Shown here piece after piece: positions 35,931 to 43,600 of a stretch of 64,000 bases of DNA. The position numbers and the translations under genes are program-made. Each line of letters opens with the position of its first letter. Position 1 is the stretch's first letter. The stretch comes from Burkholderiales bacterium PBB2 (GTDB lineage: Bacteria > Pseudomonadota > Gammaproteobacteria > Burkholderiales > Burkholderiaceae_C). Under the pieces are notes generated by a model. That model saw nothing but the letters and a program-made list of their open reading frames with translations, made no database searches and was not told where the DNA came from. The DNA is taken from contig NKIM01000022.1 of NCBI GenBank assembly GCA_002255955.1, positions 25,523-89,522 of the forward strand, read 5' to 3'.

Positions 35931-36344
35931 TCACTGCCCCTCGGGCGGCTGCCAGAGTTCGATGCGGTTGCCGTCGGGGTCCATGACCCAGCCGAACTTG
36001 CCGTACTCGGATTCATCCACCTTGTCGTCGACTTGGCAGCCCTCGGCCCGCAACTGGGCCAGCAGGGCATGCAGATCGGCCACGCGATAGTTCACCATGA
36101 AGGGGGCAGGGCTGGGGTCGAAGTAGGTGCTCGCGGCATTGAAAATGCTCCAGACCGTGGTGCCCTGGCCCTCAGGGTTGTGTTCGCCGCGCCAGCGAAA
36201 GGCCGTACCGCCCCAGGCCTCGACCGGGATGCCCAGGTGGTGCCGGTACCAATCGCGCAGCCGTTCGGGCTGGCTGGATTTGATGAAGATGCCGCCGATG
36301 CCGGTGACCCGGCTGGGGCTGCTGTCGGGCGTGTCGCTGCTCAT
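35931..36344 (-). CDS. VOC-superfamily (glyoxalase/bleomycin resistance-like) protein
   Basis: 137-residue vicinal oxygen chelate protein with two beta-alpha-beta-beta-beta modules. GIGGIFIKSSQPERLRDWYRHHLGI is the first module start, and FGWVMDPDGNRIELWQP the family-typical end with the metal-binding Glu. Substrate is unknown; similar proteins are generic enzymes or sequestration proteins. It lies 42 bp downstream of the GH19-like gene on the same strand and could share its transcript. Confidence 0.87.
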   Translation of the reverse strand: MSSDTPDSSPSRVTGIGGIFIKSSQPERLRDWYRHHLGIPVEAWGGTAFRWRGEHNPEGQGTTVWSIFNAASTYFDPSPAPFMVNYRVADLHALLAQLRAEGCQVDDKVDESEYGKFGWVMDPDGNRIELWQPPEGQ

Positions 36345-36386
36345 CTGGGCTTGCCTCGCTGGAAATAGTGCTGTCGTGATTCGGCC

Positions 36387-37238
36387 TCAGTTTTTGGCTT
36401 TGGCCTTGGCCTTGACGGTTCGCACCGCAGCCTTGGGTTTCTTGACCTTGTTGCTGACGGGCTTGGGGGCTGCCTTGGCTGTGGCCTTGGTTTGCGTCTT
36501 CTTGGGCTTGCTGGCCTTCTCCGCCTTTTCGGCTTTCTCGGCTTTTTCGACCTTGGCCTTGCTGCTCTTGGCTTTATTGCTCTTGCTCTTGCCCGCTGCG
36601 GCCAGCCCCGCCATCGCCGCCATGTCAGGCATCTCGCGGCTGCCCGCTTCTGCCTCGCTCAGGATCGCCAGTGCCTTGGCGTAGAAAGCCTTGCGGTCTT
36701 CGAGGCCGCGGTTGCCGCCGTTGACGGTGTAGCTGATGAACTCCACCGGCGAGAGGTCGAGTACCGCGCCTTTGTATTTTTTCTTCAGCCGGTCGCTGTC
36801 CGGGTGGTTGGCGGCGTCGTTGAGGTTGCGGGTCAGCCAGTACTCGCAGGCGCTCCAAACCGCCATCTCGGGCTCTTCCAGCAGCTCGGGCTTGTTGATG
36901 AACAGATCGCGCGATCCCTTTTTGATGCCCAGCTGCAGGTAGTTGGCCCGCCCCGTGGTCTGAAAAATGCCGCGGCCACGGAAGCGCACCCCGTCACCCG
37001 CCTGCGTATTGCCCAGATCGGCCCGGCCCTCGTAGGCACTGCCCGAGGCGTACTCGCGCAAGGTCTTGAAATGGTCGGTCTCATGGCAGGCCTGGGCCAG
37101 GAAATGCGCGTACTCCTGGGCCGTGTCGATCTGGTACTGCGGGCACAGCTGGTTCATCCACTCGGCCAGAGCCGGCATCAGGGCCGTTTTGCGTCCAGCG
37201 ATCTGGGCCAGGTGTTCTGCGGTGATGGCAAGTGTCAT
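36387..37238 (-). CDS. GH19 lysozyme/chitinase-like protein with a Lys/Ala-rich histone-like tail
   Basis: 283 residues in two parts. Residues 1 to about 212 are a glycoside hydrolase family 19 domain of the phage-endolysin/chitinase-like type: FLAQACHETDHFKTLREY carries the catalytic Glu, and GVRFRGRGIFQTTGRANY and SYTVNGGNRGLEDRKAFY are typical. From about residue 213 a ~70-residue tail consists almost only of Lys, Ala, Ser, Pro and Glu (with KAE repeats), like histone H1-type proteins. No signal peptide is present. The domain would cut peptidoglycan or chitin; the tail could bind DNA, teichoic/LPS anions or membranes. Not part of a visible prophage. Confidence 0.83.
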   Translation of the reverse strand: MTLAITAEHLAQIAGRKTALMPALAEWMNQLCPQYQIDTAQEYAHFLAQACHETDHFKTLREYASGSAYEGRADLGNTQAGDGVRFRGRGIFQTTGRANYLQLGIKKGSRDLFINKPELLEEPEMAVWSACEYWLTRNLNDAANHPDSDRLKKKYKGAVLDLSPVEFISYTVNGGNRGLEDRKAFYAKALAILSEAEAGSREMPDMAAMAGLAAAGKSKSNKAKSSKAKVEKAEKAEKAEKASKPKKTQTKATAKAAPKPVSNKVKKPKAAVRTVKAKAKAKN

Positions 37239-37353
37239 GGCGGTGGGGCTCCGGGTGATGGGCTGGCGGTTGCCTGTGCTTTCGCTCAGGGCCGGTCTCG
37301 CAGTGCGAAGGCATCATCGGGGGCGCGCCGCGTTTGACCAACCCCTAAGCTCG

Positions 37354-37644
37354 TCACCTCACGGTGTTGAGCAGCAGCTGAATGCGGCACGTTTCCGTAT
37401 TCAGCGTGCCCAGGTGAAAGCGGCCCGGGCCTTGCAGCAGGGTGTGGTCTCCGCTCCGCAGGTGTCGATCCTCAAGCCGGCCTTCCTGGGTCAGCCAGAG
37501 CTGACCGCGTTGAACTTGCAGACGCGCGCGCTCGTGGCGCCGCAGTTGCAGTTGCTGGCAGGCTTGGTCCGGCAGCAGGTCTTGGGTTTGCGACTGTGAA
37601 CCTGGCAGCGCGGCTTCAAGGTCGGTTCGGAGTGAGGTGTCCAT
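37354..37644 (-). CDS. DUF2917 domain protein
   Basis: 96-residue small protein. CQQLQLRRHERARLQVQRGQLWLTQEG-type sequence, followed by HTLLQGPGRFHLG, matches the short beta-rich DUF2917 domain, for which no function is established. Start ATG 37644 matches the typical length; longer open sequence upstream is the antisense of the regulator gene. It is divergent from a MocR-type regulator, an arrangement I believe recurs in Burkholderiales, and so is probably its target. Confidence 0.75.
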   Translation of the reverse strand: MDTSLRTDLEAALPGSQSQTQDLLPDQACQQLQLRRHERARLQVQRGQLWLTQEGRLEDRHLRSGDHTLLQGPGRFHLGTLNTETCRIQLLLNTVR

Positions 37645-37699
37645 GGCGATCAGCTTAGGCAGGCCAAGGCTGGCGCAACAGCCACAAGGCCAGGCTGAT

Positions 37700-37735
37700 C
37701 TGTACCGTACAGAGCACTGGAAAGTCGCACTGTAC
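37700..37735. promoter_or_regulatory. CTGTAC repeats in the DUF2917-mocR divergent region
   Basis: A 13-bp palindrome CTGTAC-C-GTACAG (37700-37712) is followed by another CTGTAC at 37730-37735, exactly 30 bp (about three helical turns) after the first. A related CTGTAT lies at 37754. The spacing fits a dimeric GntR/MocR regulator with same-face contacts. Confidence 0.5.
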
Positions 37736-37796
37736 TGCTCGTGCCCACCCGCATCTGTATGGCTCTTGCGTACTGCCAAGCCTTCAGAATAGGGTG

Positions 37797-39311
37797 ATGA
37801 AAGCAGCCGACCCGCACGACCAGTACGACCCGAAGGACCCCAGCGAAGCAGCCCTTGGCGATACTGGCCGGCAGCCCTCGCTTTATGTGCAGCTTGCTGA
37901 GAAGCTGGCTCGCGCCATCCGTGCTGGCACCCTGGCGCGCGGTGAGCGCATGCTCTCGGTGCGCGAGCTGGCCCGGCAGCAGCAGGTCTCACAGTCGACG
38001 GTGGTGCAGGCCTACCGCTGGCTGGAGGATGCTTTGCTGATCCAGGCGCGGCCACGCTCGGGCTACTTCGTGGCCCAGCGACCCAAGTCTTTGCCGGAGC
38101 CGCAGACCTCGCGCCCGAGCCGGCTGTCGCGCAAAGTGCATCTGGACGATCTCGGCCAGCAGGTGCTACGCCTGTCCGTGGCGCCCGACATCATCAGCTT
38201 TGGCGCCGCCGCTCCCGAGCCCGATTTGTTCGACCAGGAGCGTGTGCGCCGGGCCTTGATTCGCACCGTGCAGCGGCACCGGAATCTGCTGTGCAGCTAT
38301 CAGCTGGGCAGCGGCCAAGAGGCGGTGCGCCGTGCCGTGGCCCGCCATGCGCTGGGCATGGGCTGCGAGCTGGAGGCCGATGACATCATCATGACCAACA
38401 GCTGCCTGGAGTCCATCACCCTGTGCCTGCAAGCGGTGACAAAGCCCGGTGATGTGGTGGCGCTGGAATCGCCGACCTACTTTGGTTTCTTGGAGATTCT
38501 GCAGAGCCTGCATCTGCGGGCCCTCGAGATTCCCACCCACCCGCGTCATGGGGTTTCCCTCGACGCGCTGCAGCTGGCGCTGGAGACCCAGCCGGTCAAG
38601 GCCGTCTTGCTGGTGCCTACCCTGTCCAACCCCTTGGGCTGCTCCATGTCGCTGGCCGACCGTCGCCGCCTGGCGCAACTGGTGCAGTCGCGCAATGTGG
38701 CCTTGATCGAGGACGCGGTCTACAACGATCTGGCCGAGCAGGAGGACAAGCGCCGCGCGGTCAAATCCTTCGATCGCAGTGGCCAGATCATGCTGTGTGG
38801 GTCCTTCAGCAAGACGATGGTGCCTGGCTTGCGTCTGGGTTGGGTGGCCGCAGGGCGCTGGACGCCGGGCCTGCGAAAGATCCAGACCGTGCAATCGGGT
38901 GTGCAGACCGCTGTGCTGGAGCTGACCTTGGCCGAGCTGCTGGGCCAGTCGGGCAATGAGGCCGCGCTGCGCCAGCTGCGTGCCACCCTGGCCCAGCGCG
39001 TCGATCTGGCGCGCCGCCTGATCGCCGAGAGCTTTCCCAAGGGCAGCCGCATCACCGACCCCGGCGGCGGCTTCATCCTCTGGGTGGAGCTGCCCACAGG
39101 CATCGACGCCCTTCATTTGTACGAAGCCTGCCTGGCCGAAAACATCTGCATCGCCCCGGGCCAGCTCTTCAGCGCTGGCCCGCGTTTCAAGCATTGCCTG
39201 CGCCTCAGCGTCGGCGGCCGCTGGGGCCCGGCTCATCCCCAGGCCTTGCGCCGCATCGGCGAGCTGGCGCGTGAGCTGCTGGAGCGGGGCGCGCTGTCGC
39301 AGGCGGCTTGA
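37797..39311 (+). CDS. MocR/GntR-family regulator with aminotransferase domain (PdxR-like)
   Basis: 504 residues. An N-terminal GntR winged helix (SLYVQLAEKLARAIRAGTL, MLSVRELARQQQVSQSTVVQAYRWLE, PRSGYFV) joins through a linker to a fold-type I aminotransferase domain. GSFSKTMVPGLRLGWVAAG contains the PLP-binding Lys, and PTLSNPLGCSMSLADRRRLA and LIEDAVYNDL contact the cofactor. MocR regulators sense PLP or amino compounds. It is divergent from DUF2917, with CTGTAC repeats between. GTG 37794 is an alternative start one codon earlier. It ends 3 bp from the convergent DUF4440 gene. Confidence 0.92.
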   Translation: MKAADPHDQYDPKDPSEAALGDTGRQPSLYVQLAEKLARAIRAGTLARGERMLSVRELARQQQVSQSTVVQAYRWLEDALLIQARPRSGYFVAQRPKSLPEPQTSRPSRLSRKVHLDDLGQQVLRLSVAPDIISFGAAAPEPDLFDQERVRRALIRTVQRHRNLLCSYQLGSGQEAVRRAVARHALGMGCELEADDIIMTNSCLESITLCLQAVTKPGDVVALESPTYFGFLEILQSLHLRALEIPTHPRHGVSLDALQLALETQPVKAVLLVPTLSNPLGCSMSLADRRRLAQLVQSRNVALIEDAVYNDLAEQEDKRRAVKSFDRSGQIMLCGSFSKTMVPGLRLGWVAAGRWTPGLRKIQTVQSGVQTAVLELTLAELLGQSGNEAALRQLRATLAQRVDLARRLIAESFPKGSRITDPGGGFILWVELPTGIDALHLYEACLAENICIAPGQLFSAGPRFKHCLRLSVGGRWGPAHPQALRRIGELARELLERGALSQAA

Positions 39312-39314
39312 GTT

Positions 39315-39734
39315 TCAGGCCTGGAAGTTGTGGGCGAAGGGCTCACAAGCCGTGCCCTGGTGAAAGCGCATCTGCCAGACCGTGCCCACTTGTTGCCACA
39401 GAGAGCTTCGTTGGCTGTGGCGTTGGACCTGCTTTTGCGCGTCGATATGGGCCGAGCGGTAAAGCAACAAGGCCAGGTCGGGCGCCAGGATTTGCAGCTC
39501 GAAGTCTTGCGCGTGGATGCGCGGTGCCGGGGAGTCCTCGGGCTCCGCGCTGAGCAGGTGCGTGAGCATTTGCTGCAAGTCGTAGCGCCGGCCCGATCGG
39601 CCGATCTCCAGGAACTCCGTATGCAGCAAGCGGCCTAGAGCCGCCGGGTCGTTGCGCACATTGGGCTCATGCAAGGCTTGCTCCTGCTGACGCAAAAGTT
39701 CGAACAGCGTGGGTGAACGATCCGGCACCTTCAT
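39315..39734 (-). CDS. DUF4440 / SnoaL-like (NTF2-fold) protein
   Basis: 139-residue NTF2-fold protein. LFELLRQQEQALHEPNVRNDPAALGRLLHTEFLEIGRSGRRYD is the DUF4440 pattern, and SSLWQQVGTVWQMRFHQGT the usual C-terminal strand (compare W-R-M-V-F-H-Q-G-T in relatives). The function is unknown; relatives are small hydrolase- or isomerase-like proteins. It overlaps the upstream PACE gene by 4 bp and is the last gene of the four-gene operon. Confidence 0.85.
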   Translation of the reverse strand: MKVPDRSPTLFELLRQQEQALHEPNVRNDPAALGRLLHTEFLEIGRSGRRYDLQQMLTHLLSAEPEDSPAPRIHAQDFELQILAPDLALLLYRSAHIDAQKQVQRHSQRSSLWQQVGTVWQMRFHQGTACEPFAHNFQA

Positions 39735-40162
39735 TCCGTCACCACCCGCGCCGAATCCGGCAACCCAAACACCCGATCAAACGCCCACGTGAAGACAATC
39801 GCGTAGACGAAGAAAAACGCCAGGATGGCCAGGTCGGCGATCAGGGCTTCGAGCAGGCTGATGTTCAGCCACCAGGCCATCAGCGGCACGAGGAACAGCA
39901 CCAGGCCGCCCTCGAAGCCGATGCCGTGCAGCAGGCGTCGCCCCAAGGACCGGCCCTTGACCACTTGGCGCGCCTCCCAGCGCTCGAACAGGGCGTTGAA
40001 GACATAGTTCCAGGCCAGGGCGATGCTGGACATGGCCAGGGCCAGCAGGGCCGACGATTGCAGCGAGGTGGCAAACATCCAGGCCACGGCCGGGCCGACC
40101 ATGGCCACGGCGATGGCTTCGTAAAGAACAGCTTGAAGGACGCGGCGTTGAACAGGGCTCAT
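39731..40162 (-). CDS. PACE-family efflux transporter
   Basis: 143-residue membrane protein with four helices in two tandem bacterial transmembrane pair domains. The first pair has LQAVLYEAIAVAMVGPAVAWMF and SIALAWNYVFNALFERWEAR, the second GIGFEGGLVLFLVPLMAWWLN and AFFFVYAIVFTWAFDRVFG. This matches PACE (AceI-like) proton-coupled exporters of biocides such as chlorhexidine or of short-chain diamines. The conserved Glu in helix 1 (LYEAIA) and N-W/F-D motifs are present. It overlaps by 4 bp both the membrane protein gene upstream and the DUF4440 gene downstream. Confidence 0.88.
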   Translation of the reverse strand: MSPVQRRVLQAVLYEAIAVAMVGPAVAWMFATSLQSSALLALAMSSIALAWNYVFNALFERWEARQVVKGRSLGRRLLHGIGFEGGLVLFLVPLMAWWLNISLLEALIADLAILAFFFVYAIVFTWAFDRVFGLPDSARVVTE

Positions 40163-40695
40163 GGGCCCGAAGTGTCGCAGCTGGGCGCGCTGATACCCGC
40201 ACTGATGCCTGCAGTCGTGTGCGAGGGCTGCAAGCCAGGGCTCAGCCGTCCCAGGTCCCAGCAGCCCATCGCAAAACCCAGGCCGGCCGCTCCCCAGACC
40301 GCGGCTGCCACCACTTCGAAGGTGTTGATCAGCTGCGGCCAGCGCAGGGCTGCAAGCGGCAGCGTCAGGCTGCGCAGCAGGCAGACGGTGGCGATGGCGA
40401 ACAAGCCCAGGCGCAGCAGCGGCAGGCCGCGCACGCGCCCCAGGGCCGAGAGCGCATAGGCCGCACACAGCGCCATCAGGCCCGCGATCACCAGGCTGCC
40501 GACGGGCGCCAGCCAGGTGCCTGCGCGCGCCGAGGCCACCACGGCCGGCGGGGCGCCGAAGAACTCGAACCAGCTCGGCCCGCCGGCGATGGCGGCGATA
40601 TGGATCAAGGCGCTGGCCGCAGCAATCATGGCCGCCACGTGCAGGCCGTGCCTGGCGATAGGCTTCCTCACCATCATCGTCAACGTCGTCATCAT
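40159..40695 (-). CDS. Four-helix membrane protein of unknown function
   Basis: 178 residues with four hydrophobic segments: about 17-38 (LHVAAMIAAASALIHIAAIAGG), 60-83, 88-112 and 118-142. The short loops include WFEFFGAPPAVVASARAG and RWPQLINTF. The C-terminal ~30 residues are hydrophilic. I do not recognise a family. It starts one base inside the stop of the giant membrane protein gene (TGATG) and ends 4 bp inside the PACE gene. It is therefore translationally coupled to both and probably works with one of them. Confidence 0.65.
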   Translation of the reverse strand: MMTTLTMMVRKPIARHGLHVAAMIAAASALIHIAAIAGGPSWFEFFGAPPAVVASARAGTWLAPVGSLVIAGLMALCAAYALSALGRVRGLPLLRLGLFAIATVCLLRSLTLPLAALRWPQLINTFEVVAAAVWGAAGLGFAMGCWDLGRLSPGLQPSHTTAGISAGISAPSCDTSGP

Positions 40696-43600
40696 CAATT
40701 GCCGGCCGTCGAGTTCACGGGCGGCTGCGGCGAACGGGCTTTGGGCGGCGCCTCGCGCCACAGCCCGCCTTCGCTGAAGCATTCCCAGCCCCACTTGAGC
40801 CAGCGCAGCAGCGAGGCCGCCAGCCACAGGGCCCAGAGCAGCATGGCCAGGCGGTACAGCCACAGCGGCGCGCTGATCACCCAGGCTTGGGCCGTGCCGG
40901 CGCTGGCGCTGAAGCGGTCGGCATACCAGCTGAGCAGGCTGGCATGCGAGTCGTGGCCGGTGATCATCAGATCCGGCAGGCCCAGCAGGCCGACCTGCAG
41001 CGCCTGCAGCAGCACGGCCACAAAGCCCAAGGCCCAGAAGCCCAGCAGCACTTGCAGGCCGATGAAGGGGCCACGCGCCAGGCCGGGGCCATGGCGCTTG
41101 CGCAGCAAGAGCAGCAGAAACCCAGCCACCACCCAGGCCAGGCCGGCCAGGCTCACCGGCGCCAGACCCAGGCCCAGCAGCAGCCAGGCCGAGAGCTTCA
41201 GCGGCAGGCCCGGCACGCGGCTCAAGCCCAGGGCCAGAATCGCCACCGCCAGCAGCGCGCCCCAGAACAGCACGGCCGGGCCCAGCAGCGGCCCGCCCAG
41301 GGCCAGCACGATGCGGTCGCCCGGCACATGGATTTGCAGGCTGTCGTTCACACCGGCCGCGCCCAGCTGCACGCTGGGGCTGCGGAACCACCAGCCCATG
41401 CCGCCATCGTCGGCGCGCCAGCGCAGCTCCAGTCGGTGCTCGCCCGGGGTGATGGGCAGCTGCAGGGCGCCGTTCTTGGCTTGCAGGGGCAGCTCGGCGC
41501 CGTCCAGGCTCAGGCCTTGCAGGGCCGCGCCGGCGGGCAGCTGCAGGGTCTGCTGGCCGCCCAGGCTGGAGCGCAGGGTGGCGCTGAGCTTGAAGTCGCT
41601 GCTGCGCGCGCCGGGCGTCACCTCGGTCAGCACCTGGTCCCAGGTCAGGGTGGGGCCGGCCACGCCAGCCGGTCTGCTCAAATTCAGCGTCAGCTGCTCG
41701 CCGGGCCAGGGCCGCCACAGCGGCTGCCAGCGCCCGCCTTGCTGGTGCACCACCGGAGCCAGGCCCTGGTGCTCGACATGCCAGAGCGTCGAGGCATCCA
41801 GCGTCCACTGCTCGATCTGCTGGGTGGCCGGATGGCTTTTCAGCGTCAGCTGCGCTTGCGGGCGCAGCTCGCTGTCGAACTCCAGCACCTCGGCAGCGCC
41901 CAGCTGCACGCTGGCCAGGCCCTCGCTGATCTGCACGCTGTTGTCCTGCACCGCCTCACCGGGCAGCAGCTGCCACTGCACGCGCAGCGGCGCGCGGCTG
42001 GGGGCGATGCGTTCGATGCGGGTGTGCACGGTCCAGCGCAGACCCAGCTCCAGCTGGCGCTGGATGCGCACAAAGGCGGGCAGGGCATCGCGCGGATTGT
42101 TCTGCGCCTCGGCACCGCCGGCGCTGCCCTTGTCTTCGCCCGCGCTCTGCTCGCGCAGCAGGCTCAGCGCCGCGCCGGGCAGGCCCTGGGCATTGAGGCC
42201 TTGCAAGCGCCAGCCGCGCAGCTGGCTCTTCAGCTCTCGCACCGGCAGGGGCAGGCTGATGTCCAGCTCCTGCACCGGCGTGGCGCCCAGATCGGCCTCC
42301 ATGCTGATCTGGCTGATGCCGGCTTTCAGGGCGATCCAGAGCTGGCCCTGGGCATCGCGGCGCAGCGGCGCGGGCTGGCCGTCCAGCAGCACCTGGCTCG
42401 GTTGCCAGGCGCCGGCCTGGCCGGGCAGGGGCAGGGCCACATCGGCCTGCGCATGGGCCTCCAGGCGCAAGAGCACGCGCGAGCCTTCGGCTTGCAGGTT
42501 CAGGCGCGCCAGCTCGGCGCAGCGCGGCAGGCAATCGGGGGCGGGGCGCAGGCGCTGGCGCATCTCGGCCAGCAAGGCCTCGGACGGCGGCTGCAGGCCG
42601 CTGGACTTTTGGGCTTTCTCCGCGGGGGCGGGCTTGGTCGGTTCGTTCTCGGCATGGGCCGGATCGGCGGGCAGGCTCAAGCCCAGGGCGAGTGTCAAGG
42701 CCAGTGCAGCGCTGGTGCCTGCGCCGGTTCCAGCCCTCCGGGGCCACCAGGGCTGACCCGTGCGGCCGCTGGCCAGGGCCAGTAAGGCCGCCAGCATCAA
42801 GAGCAGGCTGGCCACGCGCAGCAGCGCCATGCCAGCTGGCGGCAGCAGGTAGAGCTGCAGCGCTTGCTCGGCCTGCACCGGGCCTTGCCAGATCAGGGCA
42901 TGTTGCTGCCAATGCCAGCTGGGCAGGCCGGGACCGGTCTGCACGCGGGCGCTGGGGTCGGCTTGGTCCAAACGGCGCGGCTCCTTTTGAGGCACGGGTG
43001 CTGCATCGCTGACCGCCTCCTTGAGCCGGCTGTAGCCCACAGGTGGTGGTGGGGGCATGTCCGCAGGCGGCATCGGCGCTGTGGCCATGGCCGCGCGTTC
43101 TTCCATGGGAAGCCCAAAGTCCATGGCCGGGCGGTCTAGCGCCGGATACATGGCATAACGCAGTTGGTCCACGCCATAGGGCAGCAGCAACAAGGCGATG
43201 GCCACCATGCAGGCCTGCTCGGCGCGGCGCAGCAGCAGGGCCAGGCGGCTGAACTTCTCGGCCATGGCGCCCAGATTGAGATTGATGGCCATCAGGCCCA
43301 GCCAGAACAGCCAGAGGAACTGCGGCGCATCGCGCAGATGCCAGCTGCACACCAGGGCCGCGCCCAGCAGCAGGCCGCGCGGCCAGCCCAGCAGGCGGCC
43401 GGCGGCCAGGGCGCTGAGCAGCACGAAGAAAAAGTCCCAGAGCGACCAGGCGCCCAGCCAGGAGCCAGCCACCCTGTCCGGCCCGCTGGCGTGCAGCAGG
43501 CGCCAGCCGGGCGGCAGGTGCAGGGCCGTGCGGGCCGATTGGAAATCACCGCTCCAGCCGCTGGCCGGTAGCGTCGAGCCGGTCGCCCACCGGCTTTCGG

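Noticed and set aside
36500..36600. Short tandem repeats near 36.5 kb as a CRISPR or VNTR locus
   Set aside because: They are in-frame KAE codon repeats of the Lys/Ala-rich tail, with no spacers or regular unit length.
36387..37238. Prophage remnant signalled by the endolysin-like gene
   Set aside because: No holin, portal, tail, integrase or attachment repeats are nearby; neighbours are ordinary chromosomal genes.
40219..42756. An 845-codon plus-strand frame opposite the giant membrane protein
   Set aside because: Low-complexity Ser/Pro/Arg translation. The minus-strand frame has a ribosome-binding site, signal peptide, helices and coupled neighbours.
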